NCBI GenBank assembly: GCA_029891385.1
Contig: CM057228.1
Coordinates: 53,221,783-53,285,782, forward strand
Direction: 5' to 3'
DNA from: Erythroxylum novogranatense
Lineage: Eukaryota; Streptophyta; Magnoliopsida; Malpighiales; Erythroxylaceae
DNA: 64,000 bases
The notes beneath the pieces were generated by a model. It was not told the origin of the DNA, searched no databases, and saw only the letters and a list, made by a program, of their open reading frames with translations. The translations under genes were made by a program, and so were the position numbers. Below, in pieces: positions 23,168 to 35,956 of the stretch (position 1 is the first letter of the stretch; every line of letters starts with the position of its first letter).

Positions 23168-23185
23168 CGTTATCAAGACGAGGCT
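23168..23185 (+). promoter_or_regulatory. Primer binding site region of copia family C
   Basis: The bases directly after the LTR read CGTTATCAAGACGAGGC. This resembles the CGTTATCAGCACGAG word I associate with a group of plant copia elements that do not use the initiator Met-tRNA site. The tRNA used is not certain. Confidence 0.5.
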
Positions 23186-23512
23186 CTCATTTCTAAAATT
23201 CGAACTTATCAACATCAAGCAATCGTAAGGTTCTTCCGCTCATCTACATCGCATAAACGTTATTCGGTTTACGTACATCAAACAAACGTAAGTTCTTCCG
23301 TTTATTTATCCTAATTACGATGTTGTTAAAAAAGTTCTTCTTTTATCTACATTAATTCTACTTATGATATGATTAAAGCAAATTATAGACGACTCATTTT
23401 TTTACCTTCTTTAAATAATGAAAAGTTATTACCACCTCTAAATACATAATTTATTGTATAGTATACATCATCGATGTTTATAAAAAAAATGTATAACTGC
23501 TATATATATAAC

Positions 23513-23566
<54 letters not shown>

Positions 23567-23916
23567 TAAATTTATAACGGCTAGGTAGCAGTAAAATTTT
23601 TTTCTTTCTATAAATAGATACCACTCCTTCATAATTTACTTCATCCCTACAATTACCTCAAATTTCTTACAAATTTTTTTTCAAATGTTGTCCGTTATTT
23701 CATTTTTTTGTATCATTATCATCATTATATATCTTTGTTTCATTCTTAGTGTAGAGCTAAATAATTCAGTTCACATATATTTTCTCTTAGTAATACCATG
23801 TATTATGATCCCTATGTTGCTTCTTGGCATAACATTTGAGCAAGGCATGTAATTTATTTAATGTAATATCGATTTGAATACATGTATTAATTATTTCTCT
23901 CTATATAGTTGCCAAC
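23186..23916 (+). mobile_element. Leader of copia family C with a (TA)n microsatellite
   Basis: AT-rich and noncoding. A TA dinucleotide run covers about 23514-23564. The final 150 bp contains further AT-rich words before the gag ATG. Confidence 0.6.
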
Positions 23917-24945
23917 ATGTCCAATCTTGCCAAAATTGAGTTCGCTGCTCTTGATGTTGCGGGCCATAATTATATGCCGTGGATGATTGATGTTGAAATG
24001 CATCTTGAATCAATGGATCTTTTAGATACCATTAAAAAAAATAATACAACATCAAAACAAAATAAAGCCAAAGCGATGATCTTCATTCGTCGTCATCTTG
24101 ATGAGGGATTAAAAAGAGAATACCTCACAATTAAAGATCCAAGTCATTTGTGGAAAAATTTACAAGAAAGATATGACCACCAAAAGGAAGTTTTACTTCC
24201 GGCTTCTCGTGATGAATGGAGCGCTTTACGCTTCCAAGATTTTAAAAAGCTCAATGAGTATAACTCAGCTATGTTTAGAATTGTCTCACAACTAAAATTT
24301 TGTGGGCAAACAATCACTGAGGAAGATATGTTAGAAAAAACATACTCCACCTTCCACGCATCGAATGTAACCTTGCAACAACAATATCGAGTGCGCGGAT
24401 TTAAAAAATACTCTGACCTGATTTCATGCCTTCTTGTAGCCGAGAAGAATAATGAACTTTTGATGAAAAATCATCAATCCCGCCCTACTGGCACGGCAGC
24501 ATTTTCAGAAGCAAATATTGCAATTCGAAATAAAAGAAAAAATCATCATGGGCCTAGTCGTGGTCGCGATCGTGGCCGTGGTCGTGGCCATGGTCGTAAC
24601 TACATTCGTGGCCATGGTCGTGGACGTGGCCGAGGAAGTTATCCATATAACTCTCTTCAAAGAAATACGAGCCACCACAATAACAAGCACCATATTAATG
24701 ATGTTCATGGAAGTTCTTATCGGACTTCAGGATATTCTTGCCTTAGATGTGGTACAAAAGGACATTGGGCTAAAGTTTGTCGAGTTCCTGAACATCTATG
24801 TCAGTTATACAAAGCATTCTTAAAAGGGAAAGAAAAGGAAGTGAATTTTACTGAACAACACCCTTTAGGTGATTCAACTGACCTTGGTACTTTGATTTTG
24901 ATTTCATTGAGAATCATAATCCTTCAGATGACTCTACATATCTGA
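23917..24945 (+). CDS. gag: Copia gag (capsid and nucleocapsid), open
   Basis: A 342-codon open frame. The N-terminal two thirds follow the copia gag (UBN2-type) pattern, with W-M-I-D-V-E, the L-W-K-N-L segment and R-F-Q-D-F-K. A strongly basic Arg-Gly-rich block with many R-G-R-G repeats (about residues 208-245) precedes one CCHC zinc knuckle, C-L-R-C-G-T-K-G-H-W-A-K-V-C (about residues 275-288). Gag would assemble the particle and bind element RNA. The last 20-30 codons look unlike the family and may be read out of frame, since acidic Asp/Glu-rich coding appears in another frame at 24880-25010. This is the longest intact retroelement frame in the window apart from the integrase at 50982. 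Confidence 0.85.
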   Translation: MSNLAKIEFAALDVAGHNYMPWMIDVEMHLESMDLLDTIKKNNTTSKQNKAKAMIFIRRHLDEGLKREYLTIKDPSHLWKNLQERYDHQKEVLLPASRDEWSALRFQDFKKLNEYNSAMFRIVSQLKFCGQTITEEDMLEKTYSTFHASNVTLQQQYRVRGFKKYSDLISCLLVAEKNNELLMKNHQSRPTGTAAFSEANIAIRNKRKNHHGPSRGRDRGRGRGHGRNYIRGHGRGRGRGSYPYNSLQRNTSHHNNKHHINDVHGSSYRTSGYSCLRCGTKGHWAKVCRVPEHLCQLYKAFLKGKEKEVNFTEQHPLGDSTDLGTLILISLRIIILQMTLHI

Positions 24946-25189
24946 ATGCTTCGGATTTTACTGATGATTTTGTGGATCAGGGCATTGTTGGTGGCAGTAG
25001 CAATGGAAATTAAAATTATGTATTTATGTTTGTGTTAAGTATTATTATGCTTATTATGTCACTCAGTTTCAATTGCTTGTTATGTTACTAGTTTCAATTC
25101 TGATTGCAATATTTTTAAGTTAACATAACATCTCTTTCTCTTTATTCTTGCGCAATTTTCTCATTAGATTATTTATTTTTATGCGAAGT

Positions 25190-28100
25190 TTTGATATGGA
25201 TCGTTCTATAAGAGGAGCGACAAATAATGATAATTTATGCATACCAAATAGTGGCACAACGCACGCTGTCCTGAAAGATAAGAGGTTCTTTTCAGAATTA
25301 AAACCAACAAAAACAATTGTGAACACAATATCAGGTCCTATAGACTTGATTGAAGGAATTGGCAAGGCAAATTTCATATTACCAAATGACACAAAGTTCT
25401 CAATACATGATGCCTTATTTGCGCCAAAGTCTAAAAGAAATTTGTTGAGTTTTAATGATATATATTCTCCTAAATATGATACTCAGTCTGCAACTGAGGA
25501 AAATATGAAATATATGTATCTTACAACCTGTCAATCAGGAAAGATAAACATATTGGAAAAACTACCAATGCTCCCTACTGGATTACATTATACATATATA
25601 AATGTGATTGAATCTAATATGGTAGTTAAAGCAAAACACATTGATCCTTCAATAATCTCTATTTGGCATGATCGTTTGGGTCATCCGGGATCAACAATGA
25701 TCGAAAAATAATTGAGAATACATGGACATCCATTGAGTAACAAAATGATTACTCGAATAAATAAGAGTTCATGTACATCTTGTTCTCTTGGAAAGCGATC
25801 ATAAGGTCATCACCGGCTAAAATAAAATTTGAATCACTGCTTTTTTGACGTATTCAAGGTGATATATGTGGACCCATTCATCCACCATGTGGACCATTTC
25901 GATATTTTATGGTATTGATAGATGCCTCCAGCAGATGGTCTCACGTTTGTCTACTATCAACTCGTAATATGGCATTTTCAAGATTTCTTGCACAAATTAT
26001 TAAATTACGAGCACAATTTTCGACTATACAATAAAGAAAGTCGACTCGATAATCTTTGGTGAATTCACATCCCAAACTTTCAATGACTATTGTATGTCAA
26101 TGGGATTATGGTCGAGCATCCTGTTGCTCATGTGCATACTCAAAATGGTTTAGCTGAATCTTTAATTAAACGCCTTGACTTATTGCTAGACCATTGATGA
26201 TGAGAACAAAGCTTTCAATTTCCGTATGGGGTCATGCAATTTTACATGCTGAGGCATTAATTCGCATCCGACCAAGTGCATATCATACATACTCCCCACT
26301 ACAACTTGCATTTGGTCAAGAGCCAAATATCTCCCATTTGAGAATTTTTGGTTGTGCAGTATATGTGCCTATTGCACCACCACAACGTAGTAAAATGGGA
26401 CCTGAAAGAAGATTGGGGATATATGTCGGCTATGAAAATAAATCTATTATTAGATATCTTGAACCTCAAACGGGTGATATGTTTACAACACGTTTTGTTG
26501 ATTGTCATTTTGATGAAAATACTTTCCCGACATTAGGGGGAGATAATAAACAGCTGATGAAAGAAATTACATGGTGCGAACCATCATTATTGTATCTTGA
26601 TCAACGACAAAACAATGCGAAAGCGAAGTGCAAGAATTGTGCATTTGCAAAGAATTGCAAATCAATTACGGATGCTTTCACAAATACAAAAAGAGTGACT
26701 AAATCATTTATACCAGCTGTAAATGCTCCTGCTCGGATTGAAATCCCAAAAGGACAATATGAGACTATGGTCACTCATGAATCTCGACACGCGTGAAGCG
26801 TGGTAGACCAATCGGTTCAAAGATAAAATCCTCGAAAAGAAAAGGAGCAAATGTGATTAATGACCCCAAGATAGATAAAAGTGTTCCTCTAGAAACACAA
26901 GATGAGGATAATGTCCCAGAAGAGACACAAACTGACATTAATCAAGAAATCGCAATTAATTATATTCACACAAAAGAATTATGGAACCGGAATGATATGA
27001 AAGAGATTGATGAAATATTTTCTTATGCTATAGCATGTGATATCCTCAATGAAAATGAAGATCCCGAACCAAGATCTATCATTGAATGTCAAAATAGACA
27101 TGATTGGGTTCAATGGAAAGATGCTATTGAAGCTGAATTAAATTCTCTTAACAAGCGTAATGTGTTTGGACCTATTGTCCTTACACCCCAAAGTGTAAAG
27201 CCTGTAGGTTACAAATGGGTTTTTGTTCGAAAACGAAATGAGAAAAATGAGATTGTGAGATCAAAGCTCGACTTGTTGCACTGAGGTTTTCTCAAAGACC
27301 GGAATTGACTATGAACAAACATACTCTCTGTTATGGATACAATTACGTTTAGATATTTAATCGACTAACAGTTCTTGAAACTAGAAATGCGTCTTATGGA
27401 TGTTGTTACAGCTTACCAGTACGGATCACTTAATAGTGATATTTACATGAAAATCCCTGAAGGATTCAAAATTCCTGCAGCATTAAAATCACAACCAAAG
27501 GAAATGTATTCGATCAAATTGCAAAGATCCTTATATGGACTAAAGCAATCTAGACGCATGTGGTACAATCGTCTAAGCGAGTATCTATTAAAGAAAGGAT
27601 ATGTAAATAGTCCTATTTGCCCTTGCGTTTTTATAAAGAAAACAACATCTGGATATGTGATTATCGCTGTCTATGTTGACGATTTGAATATCATTGGTAC
27701 TGCTAAAGAAATCCAAGAAACAATGGTGTACTTAAAGAAGGAATTTGAAATGAAAGATCTTGGAAAAACTAAATATTGTCTTGGTCTGCAAATTGAACAT
27801 AGACCAAGCGGAATCTTTGTGCATCAATCGACATATACAGAAAAGGTATTGAGGCGTTTTAATATGGATAAAGCAACTCCATTAAGTACACCAATGGTTG
27901 GTAGATCGCTTAATGTTAAGAAGGATCCATTTAAGCCTTGCGAAGAAAAAAAGAAGAACTTAATTTCAAACGCCATATCTAAGTGCGATAGGAGCTCTCA
28001 TGTATCTTGCTAATTGTCTTAGACACGATATAGCTTTTGCTATTAATCTACTAGCAAGATTTAGTTCATCTCTACGAAAAGGCACTAGAATGGAATTAAA

Positions 28101-28663
28101 CATCTATTACATTATCTTGAGGTACAATTGATTTGGGATTATTTTACACTAAAATGCAAAACAAGTTTTGGTTGGTTATGCAGATCTGAGTTACTTATCG
28201 ATCCGCATAAAGCCGGATCCCAAATTGGTTATGTATTTACGTATGGAGGCCTTTGCAATTTTTGGCATTCACGAAACAAACACTTGTTGCTACTTCTTCA
28301 AATCATGCTGAAATCATTGCACTTCATGAAGCAAGCCGAGAATGTGTATGGTTAAGGCCAATGACGCACCACATTTTAACAACTTGTGGCTTATCGACCA
28401 ACAAAGAACCAACAATCATATTTGAAGACAATGTAGCATGTATAGCTCAAATAAAGGAGGGTTATATCAAAAGTGATAGAACCAAACATATCCCTCTGAA
28501 ATTTTTCCAATTCACCCAAGATCTCGACAAGAGCAAAGAAATCAACATCCAGTATATTCAATCAAGCAACAATGCTGCGGATCTTTTCACAAAGGCACTT
28601 CCTACTATACCTTTCAGGAAGCATGTCCACGAGATTGGAATGCGACATCTAAGAAATTTATGA
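25190..28663 (+). pseudogene. pol: Copia pol (protease, integrase, RT, RNase H), decayed
   Basis: Domains appear in copia order. Protease is near 25230-25290, where the expected catalytic Asp reads N-S-G-T-T-H. GAG-pre-integrase has W-H-D-R-L-G-H-P-G (about 25660-25690). Integrase is broken (25840-26530, including G-D-I-C-G-P and a truncated core). Reverse transcriptase has Y-K-W-V-F (about 27205), L-Y-G-L-K-Q-S (about 27530) and the catalytic Y-V-D-D at about 27670-27685. RNase H has S-S-N-H-A-E (about 28290) and a D-N-V-A-C segment. At least six frame breaks or stops occur (25709, 25803, 26032, 26796, 27284, 28013). It cannot produce a full polyprotein. Confidence 0.85.
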
Positions 28664-28811
28664 GGAAGAGCTCATTGTGTTAAATGAGGGGGAGCTTACG
28701 CAGTTGCACTCTTTTTCCCTTATCATGGTTTTTATCCCTTGGGTTTTCCCGATAAGGTTTTAACGAGGCAACACCAAATGCGTTTAAAGGCGGAGAAGAG
28801 ACAATTATATG

Positions 28812-28826
28812 GCACACCAAGGGGAG
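28812..28826 (+). promoter_or_regulatory. Polypurine tract of copia family C
   Basis: CACACCAAGGGGAG directly precedes the 3' LTR. A second purine-rich word, TGAGGGGGAGCTT, lies at about 28684. The tract would prime plus-strand synthesis. Confidence 0.65.
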
Positions 28827-29202
28827 TGTTATAAAGATAGAAATAATATGGTGTACCACTAATTGTAGATGCACCATTTAATAGTTAGTGTACATATGGA
28901 TTGGTTTGGTTTTACCTAACACAAGAATGAAGTAGGTGATTATTGGTTAGGTTTTACCTAACACAAGAATGAGGTAGATGGTTATTGGTTAGGTTTTACC
29001 TAACACAAGAATGAGGTAGATGGTTATTGGTTAGGTTTTACCTAACACAATAACATATATGGAGTAGGTGGTCACATGTGTATTAGGTGGTTAAAATGTA
29101 CTATAAATAGAAGGGTTAACTTGATGTAAGATATACCATTTTTTCATAAGAAGAAATCTCCTCTCCCAAATATTCTTACATTTTAGTTTCGGTTTTATAA
29201 CA
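28827..29202 (+). mobile_element. 3' LTR of copia family C, 376 bp
   Basis: It matches the 5' LTR across its length, including the 42-bp array. It ends TATAACA and is followed by the CTTAT duplication. Confidence 0.9.
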
Positions 29203-29967
29203 CTTATCAATTTTTAAATCAAAGAAGATTTTATCCTTCTTATACCATTAGTCTGACCTATTTTAGTGGTAATTTAACCTATACCAAAGCTCAACCCATG
29301 GCACAGAACGTAAATTTTTAGTGGTAAACAATGATGTGTAAATTTTGTCTCTAGCCATATATTTTGTGTATAAGACTTATCTAATCATTGAATATGCATT
29401 AAAGGAAGTCTATTCAAAGGTTTTCTTCTTGTCATTTTATTTTAACATTGCTTTAAATTTAACAATTAGTATTAGAATCATCTTTTAGGATCTGTGTTAG
29501 AGGAAAATTTTCTTTTAAGTGTTTACGAGTGGAAGAGAGTGACACTACAAAAGAGTAAAATGACTTTAAGCTTTATTAGAATAGGTCTATTATTTGTTTT
29601 AAGTGAGAATTATTATGTATGAACTACTAAAATGAAGGTAGATTATTTAAAAATGGTACCTATATGAAATTAATGGATTTTCAATCAAAGAAAACTGATT
29701 TTGAGTTGTCTTTTTTTTTTTAATGAAAAAGAATTTTAGTTATAGTTAGAACTATATCAACATTACAATGAGTTCAAGGCATTAAACATACCATTATATT
29801 ACAATAAGACCACTCCCCAAGTAAGACAGTATAATTGCCTGTAAGATAGACAACAAATCGAAACAACTATAGGCACCATTTATGTTTCATTTCTATGGAA
29901 AGACTTATTTGCCATTTCTTATTTATGAGGGTCGTTTAATCCCATAATGTTCCACACTAAGACTGCC
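29203..29967. other. AT-rich intergenic stretch, no gene seen
   Basis: About 760 bp with a poly-T run near 29711 and no coding or repeat signal that I can support. Confidence 0.5.
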
Positions 29968-31114
29968 TTATTTGAGGAAAGTTCCTTGATATTTGAGATT
30001 TTGCTTTCTCTTCCTTGTTGATTTCCTTTTTACAGTTTTGGACTGTACACAAAAATCCCCTAGGATGTCAGAGACTCGGGTTGTAGCTAATGGAGAATCA
30101 CAATCCTTGACTTGTCTTGCATTCTTAGAGATGATATCCCTTATCCCCTGACTAGCCACACAATCATCACTGGAGTTTACCATTGTTGTTTGTTGTACAT
30201 ACACCAGCCTAGCATTAGAAGTCCTGTCAACAACATTCTCAATTTTCCCAACAGTTGCTACTAAAGTCAATATGTTAGTCCAATCCATCTGACAATACTC
30301 CAAATATTGGAAGATAAAGTCATTCACTCCACTGTCTAGACTTTCACCATTGCCTGCATTGGATTTGTCAATGGTTTTCTGCTCTACATTTGCAAGCTGA
30401 GCCAGAGATACTTTAGTAGTAACAATTTCAATTATCTTAACATGTTCTAAAGTAGTTTTCCTCTAAACATAATCCATTTGACAATTCCCCTAGGGTTGAG
30501 AAATATTTGCTGCAACATTTGCAGTCCTTAAGCCAACTAATTACTTACCAATTACTTACCATTATCTATAACCTGGGCCATTTTTTTCTGTAGGAACTTA
30601 TAGGTTGACTACACCACCATTAACAATATCCACAACACCCTTAAGAACATCCACAACAACATCATAAGTACTTTCAACCTCTACACTCTAGCTATCTTTA
30701 ACAACTTCAACAGGGGCTATACCAAAAACTACACCAATAACATCAACCCTTGCACTTTCAACAGTATGGTTCTCTTACTTAGTTTTCTACAATTCTTGAG
30801 AAACAGAAAAGGTTTGCTCTAGTTCCAGATCAGCCAGATCTCAACAACATACAGAGGTTGATCATTAGGTTGCTCCAATATATCCTTCTGCTGCAATTCC
30901 TTGCTACCCCCATTCGATTCTTTACCAACTATGTAGATGTTGGCCAAATTCTCTAATTCCTCCTTTGCTTCCCCAATAGTTCTCTCAGATTTCCATTAAC
31001 TCCTCATGACTTCCAATTATAAACATATATCCTAATAATTTCTAGTATTTGTTTCACTTGATGTGGCTTCCACGTGTAAGAGATAGCCACATTGTATTTT
31101 GTCAACTCTCCACT
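29968..31114 (-). pseudogene. 3' part of a DUF4283/zinc-knuckle type gene, split by CACTA
   Basis: Reading on the minus strand from 31114, the frame S-G-E-L-T-K ... S-Y-T-W-K-P-H-Q follows on directly from the DUF4283-like frame that ends at 42653 on the other side of the CACTA element. The conserved W-K-P segment and expected zinc-knuckle region then decay. Downstream a 119-codon open stretch (30327-29968) with a basic C-terminus (K-R-K-S-T-R-K-R-K-Q) is probably the tail of the same frame. Such genes are usually LINE ORF1-derived or domesticated relatives. Several stops lie between 31000 and 30330. Confidence 0.55.
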
Positions 31115-31440
31115 CACTACAAGAAGAAAGGCAATTTTCGACAAAAATAGCCGGCAGAAAAAGAATAGGTTCCGTCGGTAAGTAAACTTATCGACATAAT
31201 TGTGCGACGAAGCGAAAAGTCGGTGAGATCACGGTCGGCATATTTTACCGACGGTAGGACAATGCAGCCGGTATTCATATACTGACAAAACTGTCGGTAT
31301 AGGTGGGAGGAATATACCGATAGAGCCGTCTGTGAATTTATCGACAGAGTCGTTGGTAAATACAAGAATTTAATTCCGACAGTACCGTCAGTAAATTCAA
31401 ACCAAACATTACAGACAGTTTTATTTCCATCGATAATTGC
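31115..31440. repeat. CACTA terminal and subterminal repeats (left end)
   Basis: CACTACAA is at 31115-31122. About ten variants of a short motif around CCGTCGGTA, ACCGACGGT, GTCGGTAT or CCGTCAGTA alternate in direct and inverted order to about 31420. In En/Spm-type elements such subterminal arrays bind the transposase-associated protein. Confidence 0.8.
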
Positions 31441-31734
31441 AAGCTCCCCTTAATTGTTTAATTCAAAGGTGGACGTTGTTAGATCGCTAAAGTCACCTTT
31501 AATTCTCTATAAATGTGTTGTTGAATGACAATTTTTCTAAAATTAGGTCGTAAAATTTGATTTCAATTTGAACAATTATATATTATCGTTACATAAGTTT
31601 TGAAATTTTGAACCCAGGGAATTTGTTTATAAAGAAAGTTAAATGACTTTCGTAAGTGATAATTAAAACATTACAGTTTACATAAATGAAAACCAAATTA
31701 ATGACAACAACAATTTTATTGTCCTGGTGAGCGT

Positions 31735-32225
31735 GGCTGATGTGAGTTTCTTTCCCTCACTCTCATTTGGTCAAGGTCATTTTAGAGCTTATGGATTACC
31801 TTCGTCAATGTCTAAACTGCGGATTCAAGATGATTGATACGTCGCATTGTCGACTCTGAACTAGATGCTATTGTTGTGGACATAGTAGAGAAGTGCGAAT
31901 AAAACGTATTGGCACATGAGCCTAGGTCCAAGATCCTTCCCCTACTGTCCCTACCACCCACTGCATCAAAATATAGCTGGGTCTCATCAAAGGTTGTGCA
32001 TCCTGCGTCTGTTGCCCAATTGTTTGTTGTATTTGGTCCTATTAAGAGGCAATGCTTATATTGTAATTAGTAAGTGATAATTATTAAGATTGAATATTAA
32101 ACTATAAAATTCACATACATTTAGTTCTCGACATCGGTTGTTGACGAATGTGACACCGTCATGTTTCTTAATATGAGTATCCAAGAACAATTGATAGGGT
32201 GTAAGCCTAACGCCCATAGGCTATT
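31735..32225 (-). pseudogene. Transposase_24 (Ptta/En/Spm) type protein fragment
   Basis: Two minus-strand blocks are recognisable. At about 32222-32120 the translation P-M-G-V-R-L-T-P-Y-Q-L-F-L-D-T-H leads into a K-K-H-D-G-V-T-F-V-N segment. After an apparent AT-rich intron, 32060-31860 reads F-D-E-T-Q-L-Y-F-D-A-V-G-G-R-D-S-R-G-R-I-L-D-L-G, the signature of the plant Ptta/En/Spm family. Stops appear toward the C-terminus (about 31820). The partner gene would bind the subterminal repeats. The N-terminal part may extend to about 32600, but I cannot define it. Confidence 0.65.
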
Positions 32226-32599
32226 CCTTCATAACAATGAAAAGTAATAAGTTAAACAAGAATTTATAAAAATTTTGGCAGAGTCTCGTCTGTTTTATAA
32301 TATTACCCCCTGTTCAAGAAAGCAAAGTACGCAACACAGCCATAAATGGCACCAGCAAATTACTCCACACATGAGAGTTGCTAAAGGTAAAGGACTCCCT
32401 GATAGTTGGATTCCTGAGAAGGTTCCTCGCATGTTCGAACGCTCCAATATAAATAGTAAATGTTCTTCCAGCATGTGTTTGGTTTTGAATACCTTCTTGT
32501 AATAGTGTTCCCCCACGTGTCCGGTTATTTCAACACTTGAAGTGCATAATTTTGTTATAGGAATATTTGTAAGGGGAAACTAACATATCTCTCGAACCA

Positions 32600-35454
32600 T
32601 CGTGCAAAATGTCGTCCAACCTCGTTATTTACTTCATCTTGTGTGTTGTTTGCCATGATCTCACGTAACAATGCCTCGTACATCCTGTTAGGTTATCATA
32701 TTATTTAGTTATTCAAAAAACAAAATTTTACTACCGATGTAATGAGGTTGAACTCACTGCACAAAAGGTTGAACCTCTTGACAGTTCAATAAAGTGTAAC
32801 CATGAGCAGCCTCAATTTCTTGCTCTGTTAACATTCTTCTTGTTGCACACCCATATACTCGCCCAGGATATGTGAAAATGGATATGTTACCATCAATATA
32901 ACTGGTTCCTTCCCCATCGTCATTACGAGGAATTTTTCTTGCTCTTGTGTGAATGTGTGACGCAAAATAATGTCCACAACATATACTAGCCTCCTCAACT
33001 AAATAAGCAATACTAATGGAACCTTCAACTCTAGCCTTGTTTTTCACATTTTCCATCAAGTGGTGCAAATACTTATATTACAAAATATGAGAATTACAAT
33101 GTAACAGTTAAAACATATGATAACTTCATTCACTGAAATTTGAATGTGAATTACCTCTCAAACGGATACATCCATCGATATTGAACTGGACCAGCTAGTT
33201 TAACCTTGTATGCTAAATGTACAGATAAATGCTTCATACAATCAAAAAAGCTTGGAGGAAAAATTCCTTCTAACTTGCGCAAAATTAATGAAATATCCCT
33301 TTCTAGGATTTCCATGTCATTATACTTGATTTTAGATGATGTTAAACTTTTGAAAAACAAACTTATTTTTGTAATCACTTCCCAAGCCTTATTCGGTAGC
33401 AACTCTCGAAATGCAATTGAAATTAACCTTTGCATAAATATGTGACAATCATGATTTTTCAATTTAAATAATTTGTACTTCCTCATATCCACACACCTTC
33501 CCAAGTTTGAAACATATCCATCAGGAAACTTTAAACCCTTCAACCATTCACACAATATTTCCCTTTGTTTTTTGTCCAACGTGTAACATGCTTTAAAATA
33601 TTTACCAGTGCGAAGATCTTTATGTAACTCATTCCTTCTACAAAAACTTGCAAATCAGCTCGTGATTTTGCATTGTCTTTTGTCCTCCCCTCAATGTTCA
33701 TTATGGTATTGAACATATTATCAAAAAAAATATTTGATATGCATGACATCTAAAATATGACGTATCAAATTTGTTTTCCAATATGACAAATCTCAGAAGA
33801 TGTTTCGTTTTCTCCAACCAGAATTTTTACTGATGCTTGTATTAACTTCATCAACTTCAAATTATGTAACTTTCAACAAGCGTAATTCATCAATCTCCAG
33901 CAATATCTCTTCACCATCTTTGTAAGGGGACGAAGTTTTCTTCACCATCGTATTCTTAATGAACTTATTTTTATTGCATTTGAATGGATGATCAGGAGGA
34001 AGAAATTTCCTGTGATTGTCAAACCAACACACTTTTCCCCCGTTTAGAAGATAAAAAGCATCAGAATCATTTCCACAATAAGGACAAGCCAATTTTCCAG
34101 CTGTGCTACATCCAGATAACATGGCAAATGCAGGAAAATCACTAATGGTCCACATCAAAGCCACCCTCAACACAAAATTTTGTTTCAACGAGACATAATA
34201 TGTTTGAACACCATATTCCCACAGATTCTGCAATTCAGCTATCAATGGTTGTAAAAACACATCAATTTTATGCTTTGGATTACTAAGTCCTGGTACAATC
34301 ACTATCAAGAGCATATATGCCTCTTTCATACACATCCACGGAGGCAAATTATAAGGAGTAACTATGATTGGCTATGATGAATATTGCTGCCCGGATTGAC
34401 CAAAAGGTTGGAATCCATCCGTTGATAATCCTAACCTAACATTTCGATATTCAACTGCAAAATCAAGATGGGTGTCATTGAAATGCTTCTATGCCTGTGC
34501 ATCTGATGGATGACTCATTATTTCATCTTCCTGTTCGTGTTCAGAATGCCATCTCATATGAGATGCAGTAACATCTGAAGCATAAAGTCTTTGAAGTCTT
34601 TGAGTTAAAGAGAAATAATACATCCACTTCCATGAAACTAATTTATGCTTCATTGCATGCTTTCTAGGCCTAAACCTAGATTGCCCACAAAATTTGCACT
34701 CTTCTAAGTCCACATCCTCTCCCCAATACAACATACATCCCAATTTGTAACAATCAATCTTCTCAATAGGCAAACCAAGACCCCTAATAAGTTTCTTCAT
34801 ACTGTAAAAACTATCAACCATTGTATGATCACGAGGCATTGATTCATTATACCATTTAAGAATTTTATCAAAACTATGGTCCAAAATATGCCCTTCAGAC
34901 TTAATGTTCAATATTCGCGCAATCGAAGACAATTGGGTCATTATCACACAATTTGACTATAACTTTTGGTCTGCTAACTGTAGTAAGTCAAAGAATTGTT
35001 TTGCATGTGGGTTCAGTTCTTCTTCAAGGTGTCCCATATTTTGGTGAAAGGTATTACCACTTGCATCATAAACTATTTTCCTGTACGGATTTTCCGTCTC
35101 TTCCACATAATTTGTTCTAAATCCAACCCCCCTTTTAAACTCATTGAATTGCACAAATGATTCTGATTGATTACCCCGTGAGCTGCTACAAATGTCAACT
35201 TCCCCGTGTCTTGTCCACTCAAAATAATTTGGGACAAACCCTTTTTTCAACAAATGCCCATTCACTTCTTCAATAGGAAGGAAACATTTGTGTTTGCACT
35301 TTTTACATGGACATCTGATCTTCGGCCCATCCATATATGCAGGTTGAGAACATGCATAATGAATAAAAGCTTCAACTACGGCAACAAATTCAGGATTAAT
35401 GTAACCATCAGCTGTTGATCGTCTATACATCCAAGATCTAGCAACATAACTCAT
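32600..35454 (-). pseudogene. TNP2-like CACTA transposase with three nonsense codons and a frameshift
   Basis: On the minus strand from the ATG at 35454 the product begins with the transposase-associated domain (R-S-W-M-Y-R-R; C-P-C-K-K-C-K at about residues 47-53). One frame then runs to 33862 apart from three stops at about 34957, 34492 and 34372; two sit where Trp is expected (TGG to TAG). The DDE-type core includes L-S-T-D-G-F-Q-P-F (first catalytic Asp), a D-F-P-A-F-A-M-L-S-G segment and the C-P-Y-C zinc motif. A frameshift near 33850 and another near 33560 precede the DUF4218-type block (33579-33151). After an intron-like gap comes the DUF4216-side block (33068-32754), and after another gap the C-terminal block 32700-32600 (N-N-E-V-G-R-H-F-A-R-W-F). 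The protein would cut and join CACTA ends. All main parts are present, so the decay is recent. Confidence 0.85.
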
Positions 35455-35956
35455 TTCTGCAAGGCTATTAATGTAAAACAGTGAGTCCGTAGTTAGTATC
35501 CTTCATGCTCGCTAAAGTATATAAAATAGATTTTTAATTATAATATATGTGACTCGGGACACGTTCTAGTAGTGACTCATAAGCTCCTCGTATTTTTCTT
35601 TGATTAGCCTCATACTTTCACTCATGACGAAATTTCCGTTAACTTTTATGGGTTCAAATCTACTAAATGAACCTATACCAAAGATCTCACATATATGTTT
35701 CTTATCATATATGTGAGAGGAATTTTTCAATCATTACAAGTCCTATATTTAATGTTTACAACATTGAATATAAAATAAGTATTCATCAAAATATGAATAC
35801 TTATTTTAATAAAATGTTTATATATATCGGTAGTTTTCACGAATTGCGTAAAGAATGTCGATAATGCCAAGTTAAGATAATGTAATTAATAACGACGAAA
35901 TAAGAATCAAATAAAACACAACTGCATAATTAAAAGTAACTCCAACTATAATATAA

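Larger units (their letters stand above)
22794..29202 (+). mobile_element. Complete copia element (family C), 6.4 kb, CTTAT target duplication
   Basis: Two LTRs (22794-23167 and 28827-29202) bound an internal region with leader, intact-looking gag and decayed pol in the copia order protease, integrase, reverse transcriptase, RNase H. CTTAT flanks both ends exactly (22789-22793 and 29203-29207). The LTRs agree at roughly 95 percent by eye. It lies in the same direction as, and just downstream of, the CoA ligase-like gene. Pol has several stops and frameshifts, so the copy is not autonomous. Confidence 0.95.
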
